64,000 nt of DNA from Epiperipatus broadwayi (GCA_028023455.1 JAQFVV010012420.1:5657770-5721769), one strand, 5' to 3'; shown: positions 1 through 14,322, numbered from the stretch's first letter. Numbers and translations are program-made. Notes: a model not told the origin generated them from the sequence alone.

Positions 1-2949
1 ATCATAACCAAGCACCATAATAGATAAATAAACATACATAAAATATTACTATAGTTAATAAACCATTTACTTTCATCTTAAATATTAGGATTAAATAGAA
101 TGAATCCATCCTTTTCTTCAATGTCCATGCATATAAAAAGTTATAGGCACTTTACCTTTTCAGAAAATATTAAATTTTCTGTCACATATTTATTTTTCTT
201 TATTTAAAATTTTTTTAAATACTTTAAATAAACCTTATCTCTAAACAATATTAATTGACATATTATTTTTTATATCTAAAACAACTAATAATAATGAAAA
301 ATAATAATTTAAATTACTATAAAGACCCTTGGGTTGCTTGCTGCTAAGTTGAAAGGAGAGAGCAGTTACCATGGCAATTCAAGTTCACTGAACAGATTTT
401 TTTTCTTCATTCTTTCTGCTTGTTCCAGATGCGATAAAATACAAAATATTATATCAGTTAAAAACTAGTAGAAATTTTGTCCATCTCTTGTTGATAAAAG
501 TTTTTCTGATAAAGTTCACTTTATTCATCAAGGACGACACAAATTTCAGAGGAGAATTCACCATAAAATCAATTATTTCATCAGATAATTTTTTTCACAT
601 TTAAACATTTTCCTTGCTTATCCAGGCCTTTAATAAATCATTACAAAAAATATTTTCTTTGGGAAGCACTTATTAAAATTTTATAAGATAATTTTATTTA
701 TCATTTTTAAAATTTCAACAAATAATTTTTTCAATTCAAAATTATTTTTTACATACATACATGCATCTGGCTAATAATAATTTTTAATATAGAATTCTTT
801 TAACTTTAAGATTTCTTTCTTTCTCTTGTGCACATTCTTAATTACTTGCAAAATTTTCATAAAGTTTAGCATTCGAATAATATTTCCCGAGATTTAATAA
901 GAATTTTAAAATAACATTAAGAGTTAGCTTCTTCTTCAGACTAATAATAAAATCTTTTTATATTAGATTTAAAACACTTTAACTTCATTTGCTCATCATT
1001 TGCAAAATACTGAACATTCATTCAGTCCATCAAAACTAATAGCAGATAGATCATAAATGATACATTTGCAGATAATAGGAAAAAAAATGCATAAATATAA
1101 AGTTCATTTTCATGCATTATTTGACTTGCACATGTTATTCTTTTTTCTTTTAAATGGGAGATAGCTTTCCATATAATTTCTAATGATTCTCCCATAAATA
1201 ACATGGGTATGAAAATCTCAGAATAGTTTATATTTTTGAGTATTTATTATTAATATCAAATAAAATTGTCCTTTCAACACATACATATAATTAAATATAC
1301 ATTTCTTATGAGTTCTATATATGCTTGTTTCTGTATGGTTCCATTTTTGACATTGTTTTTTACTATTAGTACAATGATTAGATAACTCACATCTGCCTCC
1401 ATCAATTAACAAGGTTTCATTAAACTTTATACAAATTTACCAATAGGAAATATATTTGTTTGTTCCATAGTAGAATACATTAAATAGACTTCTTAATATT
1501 ATTAATCATTTGAAATTATATTTAATACTTTACTGATAAGAAAATAAAATATTTATAATACTTAATTTATTTAACTTGAATTGATTTCAATTGCTAGAAT
1601 CTCACTACACTGTCTGACTTAAGTTGAACACCTATATTTATAATCTTTATTCCTTATTATTTGATTGGCTACTTTAATTTTTCCAGTCAATTAATTTACA
1701 TATTAAATTTTGTCTAAGATTTTTTTTCTTAAAATAATTTATCTAATTAACTTTTATATTAAATAAATTTTATTTAACACTTTATTTAACTACACTTTAA
1801 AATACATTCATTTTTATCACTAAAATGTTATTAACCATTTCAATACTAATTTTAAAATATAAAATATTATCTAAACAATATAACAAAAATTTTCCACATT
1901 TTTAACACAGAGTTCATAAAATAATTTTGCAATATTAATTGAACTAAAATAAGAAATTAACTATATCAGTTTTTTAATAATAAGGAACTAAAATCAATTT
2001 AATCTGTCTAGAATATGTGGCCAATATACAATACAGACTTTATGACATTATTCTGAACATTCTAGAATAATTAAATAATACTTATTTAAAATAATTAACT
2101 GAGAATAAAATTATTTTAAACACATTAGAAAATTTATTGAATATTAAATTTTACAGTTAAAACTATTACTTTAACATTATTATTTTTAACCCTAATAAAT
2201 ACTAATTATTTTTTTACTTTAATTAATAAATTAAAGATTCCTTTTATTTATATGTTAAGCTAAGATATCTTTAAAATATTTTAGATATGCTTTTAAATCA
2301 ACTATACATATGTTTTAACTTGTTTTATACATAAAATTAATATAAACTAACACTGATAGATAAGAATTTATATTTTTAATAAAACTGACTATATTAAAAC
2401 ATTTTTAAAGCACTGTGGTAAATGGCATGATCACAATACATATTGAGATGGTTATGCATCTCATGGCTTACAACAACATCATAGTGTGTGCACATTAATA
2501 TATATATATAATGTTGAAACAAAAAGTAGAAGTAAACACAGACAAAAAAATTTGTAAGTATTTTCTATATTACATTGGAATAACAGTTAAGAATTAAATA
2601 GATTTGAATTTAAAAAAATATTATAAATTAAACATTTAAAAAGATCTAATTAATATTTTCTTAATTCCGATTTTGAAATTAGAACATGCATGTTTTAATG
2701 TTACAATAGATATACTGGTAATTATAAAATTTCACTATCTATTTTGATTACATTAAATTTTTTAATTAAAGCTTGTATAACATATTTTAATAAAAATCCT
2801 ACAAAGTTGTTTTTAAAAGGATTAAGATAAATTGAAAAGACTCATTTTTCTAATCAAGATAAAAAAACTCTTAATTATTGTGTTTTTAATACCACCCTGA
2901 CTATGAAAACATTGAAATAAAAGATCGGGAAGTTTCAGAGTTATATAGA
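1..2949. other. AT-rich non-coding DNA
   Basis: I see no supported gene here. The sequence is low-complexity A/T with short homopolymers and a short TA run near 2503-2519. The only less AT-biased patch, about 320-440, could hold a tiny minus-strand exon, but the signal is too weak to call. Confidence 0.6.
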
Positions 2950-3174
2950 TTATGACAGTATAGTTACTATAAAGATATAACTAAAGCTAAGACAATTCAA
3001 GTCAGTCACTGCTAGTTCACAATGGTAGAGTTTGGATTTACATGGAAGTAAAAAGGCCTGCCATTCTGTGTTTTGACAGCCCATATTGTGTACTAGATAG
3101 TATGCCTGAAGCTTGTCAAATTTTAGACTAAATGGTGTTGATTGAATGTCAACAGTTACCAGATTATACATTTT
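2950..3174 (-). CDS. candidate host exon, unrecognised
   Basis: A minus-strand reading frame of about 73 codons stands out because its base composition and amino-acid mix are less AT-biased than its surroundings. It begins just after a possible acceptor (CTTTAG followed by AAAATG in minus orientation, near 3175). A possible donor GTAACT lies close to its distal end, before the in-frame stop at about 2950. The predicted peptide contains spaced cysteines and aromatic residues, for example LVHNMGCQNTEWQAF. I do not recognise a family. It could be one exon of a large-intron gene, a relic of a mobile element, or chance. Confidence 0.22.
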   Translation of the reverse strand, partial: KMYNLVTVDIQSTPFSLKFDKLQAYYLVHNMGCQNTEWQAFLLPCKSKLYHCELAVTDLNCLSFSYIFIVTILS

Positions 3175-3179
3175 CTAAA

Positions 3180-5030
3180 GATGACAATAAGCCATTCTAT
3201 GGTATTAGAAGTGATCAGCTTACCAAGAGATTACCATGCTTTATACATAAATTTATCAATATGTGAAGAAGCACAGACATTGATATTATATTGTGTATAT
3301 AAAGTACTTACAAATATCAGCTGGTTTTAAAAGTAAATAATTTTTGACTAAATTATTCAATTAAAACTAGAACAATGAATGAAAATAATAAATGTCTGAT
3401 TCCAGTTTTATTTATCAAAAGTGAAACTCAGGAACTTTCTTTAGTAAAAATGATAATTGCTAAAATCTCTAATTTAAAAATAAAATAATAACATGAAAGC
3501 TAAACACCTTCAAAAAGATACACTTTAAAAATGCTTGAATTATAAATCTAATCACAAAGGACTGATTTATAAATGATTTTATTTTGAAATTAAAAAAAAG
3601 AAGTAAACTCTAAAAATCTTTGTAGATTGGAAAACAAAAGGAAACTCCAAGGATTTTTTTTAATATTGAAAATTAGGCCACAAGAACCTTAATTTTAAAT
3701 GAAACTCTCCAAACAATAATAGTTTGTTTTTTAAAACCTTTTACTTAGCATAAAAAATAAGATGCTAATTAATAGCTTTAATTCAGATTATCCATAGTTT
3801 ATATATACACACATAAATTATGTATTAAAAATGAATTTAATTTTATTATTAATTGATCACAATTCTGATAGGTAATTTTAGTTATACAGCACATCTGTGC
3901 TTATGTAGATGAGTGTCATGTAGATACATATATATAATTTAAAATCAATCATACTTTATGAATTATTAAAATGAATTACTGAATTTTATTATTAGTTATA
4001 CATAATTATTATACAGGCATGTCTGTGCTGATATGTGTTTTATATAAATCTATTGACATATTGGTATATCACAATGTGATAGCTTATTTTTTTGTATTAA
4101 GTAAAATCAGAAGACTTAATTTATATATATAGCCATATTCTACAGACCTTAATTTAATTTTATTGTTACTAATAAATTTATATTTTATTAAGTTATTCCA
4201 GTGAATTTAAGAATAGATTTAAAATATTATGTTAGGATTATATCTCTTGCTCACAATAACAATTACAGAGCTTTTGCTCACTGAGCTGGATTCATGCATA
4301 ATGGTCTGTTATATATAACAGGTTTATGTTTAGTATTATGGAAATCCAGTTGTGATAATACTATATGGCTAAATGGGAATTTTCTTTAAAGACCATACAC
4401 TACATTTCATTTTAATTATTTTAGAAATTTAAGTTTATAGATGGCCGGTACATTATTGACACTAGATGGCCAGGCCATTAATGGTGATCTGCATGTTTTA
4501 GTAATCCAGAATAAATGTTATTAATTGTTTTATTTTGATGAAAATTATTGTTTATATAATCTGTCCCAAGCTTGCAAAGGCTAAATAATTAGCCTGGTCT
4601 ATTATAGATCCATTTCAAATCCAGTCATAAAATTGGTTGTTGAGTTTTATTGTTGAGCATTCATGATGATGAATGCTTATTATTTATCTGTAATGTTGGG
4701 TGAATTTATATTTTTGCTGATCTTACATGCTTCTCATGCTCATTCCTCATTATATTATATTATTTGTATACTTAAATTTGAGTCTTTGTCTTGGGTTGAT
4801 GATGATGAATATAATCATTCCAGGTTAACTCTAAGACTCTGTACCATTACAATATATATATATATATTGGTGAATGTAGCAAACAAATGATTTAATCCCT
4901 TCTGAGAAATTCTCATGTCAGGATGTTCATGGCTTCAAGTCAGTCAGAAACCATCAATTTTTGAGCTACAGTAGTGTTTTTACACTTATTTTAATGCTTA
5001 AATGGTACCATAAGATGCTGCCCTCTCTAG
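3180..5030. other. AT-rich non-coding DNA
   Basis: No gene is supported. The stretch has scattered TA runs and two loosely similar blocks around 3870-3935 and 3990-4045 (a shared TTAGTTATACA core with a nearby CTGTGCT), which may be an old local duplication. Confidence 0.55.
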
Positions 5031-5059
5031 AATTATTTTACAAGTAAAAAATCAATAAT

Positions 5060-5597
5060 ATTGATGTAAGAAGCTACAACAAAGAGAGAAGGCAGATTTT
5101 CCTAGATGCTGATTGGTTGGTTCACATTTCAGACAATATAAGAGCATCTGTCAATAATTATCACTGCTCCCACTTCTGTTTTGACTTTGAAAATGAAAAT
5201 TAATATCTTAGAACGTTTTTTTATTATTTTTTGTACATATTATAAATTATTTTCATTAAATATGCTGAAAATATAATTATTTAGAAAAATAGTAAAGTTT
5301 TAGTAAAAAATTATATACTTTTACATGAACATAAATTGAAAAAGAAGCCAGCACTAACAACAATTTTGACACCTGTCAATAATTTTCATTGTCCCAAGCT
5401 CTTTATTTCATTTGCAAACAGAAATGAATAATTTAGAGTATTTTTCTGGCATTTATTTGCATATTATAATGTATTTTGGTAAAATATGCTGAAAATATAA
5501 TTATTTTAGAAAAATAGTAAGTTTTAGTAAAAAAATTATTTACTTTTACACTAACGTAAATTGAGTAAGAAATCAATTACTTCCACAGCACTTTCTA
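5060..5597 (+). repeat. tandemly duplicated interspersed repeat
   Basis: Two diverged copies lie head to tail with a period of about 225 bp. The shared core CTGTCAATAATT starts at 5148 and again at 5373. Each is followed by a common stretch containing ATATGCTGAAAATATAATTA and then a run ending in ATTTACTTTTACA or a close variant. A third, more diverged member is recognisable at about 44650-44920. The family is therefore dispersed, and this site carries a local duplication. It has no coding capacity, and I could not define terminal repeats or a target duplication. Confidence 0.6.
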
Positions 5598-5599
5598 AT

Positions 5600-8500
5600 T
5601 TGTTATGAACTTTCATTTTAGGTCTTCTGCTATTGAATATTTTTATAATTATAAATAGAAATTTCTTTTTGAAAAAACTTCCAATCACTTTCATAATCTG
5701 ACAAATTATTAATATACTTTTTACAAATGAAACTAAAATGAATATAATATTAAAAGATGAATATATTTTTACAGCTGAGTTTGTTAATTGACCAGTCAAA
5801 AGTTGTAAAACTGTAATTCACTTGACAAATGAAAATTTAAAAAAAAAAATTTCAATGAAAAGGTTAATATACATTCATATAAATATAATGTAGTAATTGA
5901 TTTTGTTGCTTTATTTGCATTAATATATATATTGTTGATTTGTTAGCTCACTTTATTTTAATTTTCCCATCATTTTCTCAAAGATATTCAAGTTTTACAT
6001 TCTTAATTAATTAGTTATGAATAAACTCTTAATACTTATAATTCTTCAAATTAATGTTTTATGTTATTTAGAAAAAGGATGCAATAATAAGAAAAAATTT
6101 AATAAAACACTGAAAAGGTAAGATGAAGTTTTTAAAATAGACATTCATTACAAGATAGTGTCTAAGTAGCATTATTAAGTATCAATAAAACACTATATTT
6201 AATACAAAAGTCCTTTTTCCAACCATCTAGGATTAATCTGCAAATGTAACCAGTGCTTTGAAAAGGATATTGTGATGGAATCATTCTAAAATATTTTATA
6301 GAACCCTACTTGATCATAACATTAATTGCAATTTAATTACCATTATATCATGTAACTCTGAAAGTTAAAATTTGGGAGTTAGATACCTGTTATATTTTGC
6401 AGATTAGCAACAGATGCTATTAATTTATATATATTTTTACCATCATATTCTACATAGCCCTTATTATATTTGTTACCTTAATACAAGGGTTCGATCAATC
6501 ACCAAGTGATTTACCTTGATATATATATTATCAGCCTTCTTATATAAAGGTCAATTCAATGCAAGTTTGTTTAAAACCAAGAACTTGAAGCTCCTCTGGA
6601 ATAAAATGATCAAAATATGAGTATTCTTCAACCGTGATATTGAAGAGATGATGATTACTTAGCAAAAAGTAAAATGCTTAAGAAAAAATACATACAAAGG
6701 AAATAAAATTTAAGTTTGGAGAATAGACAATAATTAGTCAGGTTAATCAAAATAAAATTATAATAGACAAGCTAACTAAAGTTAAATTAGAATAAAACAG
6801 CTAATAAATATTTTTTTACATTAAAAGGACAATGATCACCCAAACATTTACAAAAAAGCCTATATGATGTTGTTGGGGGGGGGGGGTGATGCATTATTAA
6901 ATGAAAAAAAAAGCAAGCTAAAGAAAAAAAATTATAGTAATGTATATGACAGCTAGAACTAAAGCAAAGATATAATTTGAGATAAAGGAAATAATAAGTA
7001 TGATTGACAGAATACATAGAAATATCAGAATAACAAATTATAGTAGCTGATAATAATATTCACAAAAATAGGCTGAAGAACGACTAGAATCTCCAAAATA
7101 AAAATTATTGTTGATGATAATTGAACAAGCAATACAAGAGAGCAATAAACAAATGAACTAATCCAAACAAATGGTATATAATCAAACCAAATGGTAACAT
7201 GTAATCAAATAAAAGAAGAATTATTCAGAAAGATCAATGAAAATGTAAACAATATTTAAAAATGTGTATAGATAAAAAGGATTAGGCTGAAAATATTGCT
7301 ATAGTAATTCAAGAAGCGAAACAAAATGAAGACAGCTGACCTTCTTGAACAAAAAAAACCCAAGAAACCAAGTGTTCCAAATGGACTACATAAAACACTC
7401 AGAGCCTTCTCTAATAAAGTTAATTTGTAATATTAAAAAAAAAAAAAAAACACTGGTCAACTATTGCCTTTTTCCTGTTCCCCATATGTATATAACCATA
7501 TTATCTTCTTTGATACACAATATAAACATATATATGCATAATGACTCAAAAGAGTAAATGTAATATTTTTTATAGCAATAATAAAATTCTTTTTGAAAGT
7601 AAAAACATCAAACATGAAGATTAGGAGATCATGAGCAAAGTGCAAAAAGAAATAAATGAAATTATCTAGTATCTAAAGGATATGAAAATAAAAGAATAAG
7701 AAAGAAGCATTGATACAGGACTGCCAAATTAATAATGATATAGAATAAGAGAATATGCAGCAAGTTACAAAATGTGAAAAGATGGACAGAGTAAAGAAGA
7801 TATAAAGTAATCAAAAATAACAAACATATATCAAATTCACTTTAATTTCTTCCCTAAGAAGGAATAAATAATATGTAGGGAAATGGAAAGAAGGAAGAAT
7901 GAATTCCAACCCTATATTTATAGTTAGGTGCCTAGCCCTGTTAGTGAAATTTGTATACTACTGTTAATTAGTTTTTGTAAATGAAAGTTTTTTCAGATAA
8001 TACTGGAAAGTTTCCTATCAAATATATAAATAGCTTAGGTAGATATTTTAGTTTATATCTGATGATTGGGGAAATCAAACTAACCATAACTGATAATCGT
8101 TTACAAGAGCACACAAGACATGGTAGACTTCACTATTTTGTAGACTAAACAATTTTCAGCAATTTACAAGAGCTATTGTTATTGTGCCAAAGATTGCCAT
8201 GAGGGTATTAAACACCAAGTAACTCTAAAAAATAGATCTGAAGAAGTGAATGCTTGGTTTTTTTTCTGAAAACAAACAGCCAAAGTCAAAAAAGTAATTT
8301 CCAACATACTAAGGCCAATTTGTTTAGCCAAATTTAACAAAAGTGTATTCATGCAGACAGAAATAATTGATCAGATAATGGAATTATTAAATGTATTTGA
8401 CATAAACAGCAGTTTATAGACTCAGGATAGAAGAAAGGCAAGTTCATATTCTAATGTAAATTTCTTCCTAATAGAGCAAGGGCATTATAAAAATGCCATG

Positions 8501-9096
8501 AACATAAATAAAATAAAATGATCTTCATCACCATGGACTAATAAGAGAAAGAAAAGGAGATCAACAAAGTCCAGAAAGAATATGAAAACAAATTGTATTG
8601 GGAATGGTCTAATAACAATCATATCTTTTATAAATAAATTCAAACCCATTGATCATTTTCACCTTGAAAGAATTCTACTGCAGTGAAGGCATCAAAAATA
8701 GCTTAACAGAGCACAGCATTAAAACGGAAGTAACTTGATTAACAATTCCTTGCTTTAAGGTCTTAATAATTTTCAGGTAGACAGTTAGCAGGTGGAGAAT
8801 ACATGAAAAAATATTATGAATATGATCTGCAATTGGAAAGATAGAATTCAATAAGTCACACTTCACAGTTGTCTTAAATGAAAGTAATATTGAAATGAAT
8901 TACCATGGAGCTATTACTGGATTCATATATCCAAATATATGTAATATCTGATAAAGTTTTTAAATAAATAATATACACTTGTACCTCTAGATAAAAACCA
9001 TTTCCATTAAAAACCCTTCAAGTAACATTTACTAGTCAATAATTAAAAAATGATGTTAGCTTTTAAACAAATATCTTTTCAAATTTGAAATGCTAG
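5600..9096. other. AT-rich and purine-rich non-coding DNA
   Basis: No gene is supported. The plus strand is noticeably A/G-rich from about 6560 to 8900. Fragments of this stretch read on the plus strand look like stop-riddled protein relics, for example around 8640-8880, but I could not assign a family. A 12-base G run lies at 6875-6886. Confidence 0.5.
6875..6886 (+). repeat. G12 homopolymer
   Basis: An uninterrupted run of 12 G in an otherwise AT-rich context. Comparable runs occur at 14363-14372 (C10), 24622-24633 (C12), 41224-41235 (G12) and 43580-43588 (G9). Confidence 0.9.
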
Positions 9097-9369
9097 CGCT
9101 ATGTCTTTCTAATTTTGAGGAGGCTTGTTCATCAAAACATTTTTGGAGCTGATTTTATGAATATGACAAGCTGTATTTGGGATTATGATAAGTGGCATGA
9201 CATTTTTAAGGAAGAGACTATCAATTTCTTGTTAGAGAGATGTTGCATTCAAGGTAAAACCCATCAAGAAGAAATAATGGCAAAAGTGAAAAAATCCAAA
9301 CTTTCTAAAAGGGATTGGCAACCTACGTTCAAAAATATCCGGAATCAATATAAAATAATTATTTTTTAA
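9074..9369 (+). pseudogene. possible degenerate element ORF
   Basis: This patch is less AT-rich than its surroundings and reads as protein-like in two plus-strand frames. One frame (about 9080-9150) gives FEMLALCLSNFEEACSS before a stop. The other stays open to 9369 but opens with TTG rather than ATG. The switch between frames looks like a frameshifted relic of a mobile-element protein. I do not recognise the family, and chance cannot be excluded. Confidence 0.2.
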
Positions 9370-12300
9370 ATTTATATATAGGTCATTAAATGATATGAAT
9401 ATCAGTTTAAGGTATTGAATGATCAATTATCCCAAACCATAGCATATCCAAAATTGTATCAGTAAAAAGCAGTTAAAAAATAGCACATACATGATGGAAT
9501 AAGTATTATTTAAAATACTTATCATCTGACACCATCAAATTTTAGTGATGAAAAAGAAATATGGATTTATGAGATTTTGCCTAGATGCTAGGCAGTTAAA
9601 CAATATATCTAATCCCAGACCTAAATATTCCATTACTAATCACCAAGTTAAGATAATTTTTAATGACAAAACAATATTTACAACTTTGACTTTCATATAA
9701 GTTTCAAAAACAATTATTTACATTTTTTGTTCTTACCTCTAGTTATAGGCAAATAAAACTTCATGCAGAAGATTACTAACACATTTTTTTCATGGTTTGA
9801 AGAATGCTAACACCAATTTAAGAAGACAATTTTTTTTAATAATACTGTTGATCAGAGCTATTTTCATGCTTGGATTAACTCATATTTTTTTTACAATCAA
9901 GCATGGGGTAGTAATACATATCTGTGATATAATCATTATCTCAATCCACATAATAAAAATATCCCAACATCTAGAATTATTTTTTCAAGAATATAACAAG
10001 AAAGTTTTTAATATTACTTTGAAGAAAAGCATTCTGAAAACATATGTAGTTTTTATGAGTTATGTAGTAGGAAGCAAAGGAATATAGCTTCATTCAGAGA
10101 AAATGTCAAGCCATCAGAAACTTTTTTATATGCAATGCCATAAAGTGGATTAGATCTTTTTAGATTTAATAAACATCTCCATACTTTCCCATTCTTTTTA
10201 AATACATATAAATAAAGATATAATAAAAGACAAATGACCCCCAAAATGCATTTCGTGCTGAACCAGCACTCATCAGTTGGCCCAGGTCACAATTTTTTTT
10301 AATGCTCAGTAATTTTACAATTTCTTCTGTGAAATTTTTTAACCTATACAGATTCTATATTTTGGGCTCCTAACAAAGGTGGAAAGAGAATGAACTGAGG
10401 TTTTTTCTGTTAAAGACACTAAGAAGTGAAGAAAATGGGATATGATGTATGCTGAGATTCCAGAAATCATTGGAGGAACTATTATTGTGTGATGATGTTG
10501 AATGTCTTTGAAGCATTTGTGTATTGAAGTTTATAAAACTGTATAGGCAAGATATTTATGTTGCCTTTTAAGAATAGTAATTGAACTATGAAGTAATGTA
10601 TTCTCTTTTGAATTGAAAAACGAGTAAAGAAATCCTGTACTTTTTCCCATATGGATACAAGATAACTATTAAAAAATTTGGTGATGGCAGTCAGCTCTTC
10701 CTGACACAATTTGAGATTTTCAAATATGCCAGATCCAACTCTTATTTTGTTTATTCAATATATAATGAGCAAGATAAACAAATCAAATGCATAAGATGCT
10801 GCCACAATATATCAAACATTCTGAAAGGATTAAAATTGTAGAACAAGAAATACAAGCTTACTATAAAAGAATAAACAATATCATTCAAAAAGCAGTGTGA
10901 TATAAATATTATTAAAGGGAATCTACTTTGTTTTGATTCCATGGAAGGGTTATTGTGATAAATCAGAGCACAATGCCAATATAATTTTATATTTAAAATA
11001 GTATAAAACTATGCAAGTATTTTAGTAAAGAAACTTAAAAATAAAAGCTATAATATGTGACATTATAATCATAAAAAGTTAAGCAAAATGTAAATGTAGT
11101 AAATAAAAATGTATTATCTGGAAAGTTATGTATCCCCAAATTTATATGTGAAAAGACAAATTTTCAGTATTAAAAAGTTTCAGTCACTCATTTATTTAAT
11201 TGAAACATTTTGATTTCCAAAAAAAATTGAAAAAAGAAATGTGAAAATGATTTTGGGAATTGTTCAAGATTTGAAATTAAAATTATTTTCATATTCCATG
11301 TTATTATTTGCAATGTATGTTCACAGAGATAATTTAGCTAAAATTCATATTGAAAGGTGGTGGAGGAGGGATCTTGGTAAATACACATCCTGTTTTATAG
11401 AGTAAGGTTCAGTCAGGTTAAAATTTAATAGCCAAAAGTATATATAATTAACTTATGACTTATTTATAACTTATAAAGTATATATTAAAAGCTATAATTT
11501 GATAAACAATCCATTGTCTATGATAGCCAGAAGTAATTAAGGATTTGGGAAATAAAATCAAAATGATCAGATGTCTTTGGGAAACCTCCCAGGCAGATGA
11601 GTGGATTAATTTCCTAGTTTTGAAAAATATTTTTTGATAGTACATAGGAAGTTTATAAAAGCATTTTGAAGAAGTGATTTCAGGGTTGTTTTAACAATTT
11701 AGATTGCAAACTTTAACATTTTAATTTTACAGAGAATTTTCATCTACTGCATCAGCAGAAAAACTTTATTCTTCAGTGTCTAAAAATAAGAAAGCAAAGC
11801 TAATACTATAAAAGAATACCTTTCAGTGTTTTCCCATTTGAAATGATGATAAACATATCAGTCATGTAGGGATTCAAAATTAGATAAATTGCTAAGATCT
11901 ACTATTGAGCCTTTAATTGTAGCTTGTTTCATGCGGTATTGGGAGATATGTTAACTGTGCCCACAGTTAAACTTTATCATGTCTTCTTACCTAACTATCA
12001 ACCAAAATCAAAACATACCAAACCAGTTAATGTAATTGATCTGCAAAGATGTTAATTGATAATTTACATCAAGTTTTAGAAAGAACTATGCTAGGAGAGT
12101 GAACTCTATTGTATGTTAACAGAGGGACTTTTCAGAATAATAAATAAGGGACCTGTAAAAGGTTTTTGGAAAACAATCTATTGAGAATTGGACACATACT
12201 TAACCATACACTGATGCATCAAATACGTAATGTACAAAAGATGCAGGTGAGGTTAATATTATTTAAGGATTGTGCATGTAAATGGCTACACATTGATGGA

Positions 12301-13560
12301 CTAAATTTTTAATCACAGCAATAATAATTTACACATCTAATTCAAAATTTCAATCAATACATATTACTCCTTTCAACAATTTCTCATAATAATTACATAT
12401 GGTCTACCTTGCTGTAATAAGTACAGTTTGATCTCAAACTTTTGATAATAAATTATAATAATCTTAATAAATACATTATGTGGAACTGTTAAATAATTTG
12501 CCTGTGATTTCTAATGTATTTTGTCAATGTTTTTGAATATGCACATCACTATTGACTGCATAGCTTGTCAACAAATTATCTCTATTTTCAACTGATTCTT
12601 TTAAAATATCTATAATTAATTTATCATTTTTTTTAGAATATTACAAATTTTAATGCATGTGTAAAATATGTTTCATTTCAGATGATATTCCTGGTATAAT
12701 TTTTCACATTATTGCAATATCTTGTGGATTTTTTTTTTTTTCAATATTAACTCATCATTTTATTATTTTTCTGTCTTATAAATTTTATTACTATTTTACA
12801 ATATATATTTATATTAAATTGTGCAATTTAAAACTTACCACTCAAAGGTGAAGTAAAAAACAAGGATTTTATTTTAATATATATTTATATTTCTTTATGC
12901 CATCTTAATTTGCAAAATTGCAGATATTTGGCTTTTCTAAATGAGTCACTTTAACTTAATCTTCTTTATTGTATATATTATCTTGACTCAGTGGAAAATT
13001 TATTTGTGAATTACTACTTTTATTTCTGTTATTTGTGTAGTTATTTTTAACAGATTATCTATTATTTTTATGGATTTCATTTATGTCTGAACCATATTTA
13101 AATTCTGTTTTAAAGTAACATGAAAATTTTAATGTAAATTTATTGGTCTTAGATTTAACTTTTTATTAATTGACAATTCTTCTCAATGCTAAATTATTTT
13201 CAACAGTCTTCAGTTTAGAAATATATATTTTCAATTTTACTTATTACCTAACTCAAGTGTATTTATTAATATGGTTTCATGTCTATTTCTTCTTATAAAA
13301 AATTCTGTTCTCAGTTTTCCTCCATAAATTCTCCAAGTTTGTATTCTCTTTTATTAGTATTTCATATCAAAACTTATTAATTATGCATGCATTTTTAAAA
13401 TGATTTCAATGCCTAGCATCAAAATCTCTTATGGCAATTTTGTTCAACATAAGTCATATTTATATAAAAGCTATCGACTTCTTTTTTTTAAATTTAAATT
13501 TGTTGGGGCATAAACTTAAAGTATTTACATAGGTTTATTTCACATACTACTTTGTTTGAT
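9370..13560. other. AT-rich non-coding DNA
   Basis: No gene, RNA gene or terminal-repeat structure could be supported. Open frames in this stretch are short, low-complexity and rich in I, F, K, N and Y, as expected from AT-rich sequence. The patch at about 10260-10730 is slightly more complex, but all frames are broken. Confidence 0.55.
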
Positions 13561-13566
13561 ATGCTA

Positions 13567-13727
13567 TTAAAACAGGCAAAACTCTCCAAACAGTAGTGCC
13601 ACTCAGTGCAAGCCAGAGTAATCAATGGATGCCAGAAGGCTTGTGCATAAAATCCCTATCCAGTGCCACTTATCCAATATCTCCAGACTGAGTGGCACTC
13701 CTGTATGGACAGTTTTGCCTGTTTTAA
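13567..13727. mobile_element. MITE with long inverted repeats and TA target duplication
   Basis: A 161-bp element starts TTAAAACAGGCAAAACTCTCC and ends with the near-exact inverse, GACAGTTTTGCCTGTTTTAA. The inverted repeats continue imperfectly for about 45 bp, through a block containing AGTGCCACTCAGT on both arms, so the whole element can fold into a hairpin. It is flanked by TA on both sides (13565-13566 and 13728-13729), as expected for a Tc1/mariner-type non-autonomous element. Its core is related to the longer repeats at 61570-62720, and a lone right end lies at about 21925-21950. Confidence 0.72.
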
Positions 13728-14322
13728 TAACAGTTATGAGCAAGCATAAGAAATGGTGATCATGTGATTGTTTGATATGCTGTGAATTTTCATGTTATGT
13801 TTCTTCATTCAATTTTCAATAAATCCCACTTTATATGAACTTTCACCATTTGTGCTATTATAATATATTTCCTTTTTGGTTTTAAAATTAATTATCCTTT
13901 CTACTTTTTAAAAACTTCATAAAGTTTGACAGTGCTCCAGCTAATATTATATAGATTTTATATCAGTCCACAATCTGTCTTTGCATAAAAGTGTTTACCT
14001 TTTGAGGCAACCAGATTAAAAAGTCAACTCTGAAATATAGCATTTAGTATTCTCTATCTTCAAACTAACGACTATAGAGTCTCTGAGAATTGAAAACATA
14101 TTTATTTTGTGTTACATAAAAGGAGAAAATATAAAAAGGAAAGTGAAATTCCCATAATTATATAGTCTTATGAAAAAAGATTATATATATTTGCTTTTAA
14201 ACTCAAAAATAAAATTTAGTGAATTCATCATATTTATATAATGATGAGAACTTTATATTAATGTTTTTATGTGAAGAATCATGGTGTATAAGGAAAATAT
14301 AGATTGATCATTAGAAAATTGT

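Noticed and set aside
370-415. A 46-bp minus-strand micro-exon candidate between a CAGA-type acceptor and a GTAACT donor.
   Set aside because: The acceptor lacks a good pyrimidine tract, the peptide is too short to judge, and no neighbouring exon was found.
6485-6500. Pol III B-box-like GGGTTCGATCA, suggesting a SINE.
   Set aside because: No A box upstream and no repeat copy seen; short matches like this arise by chance.
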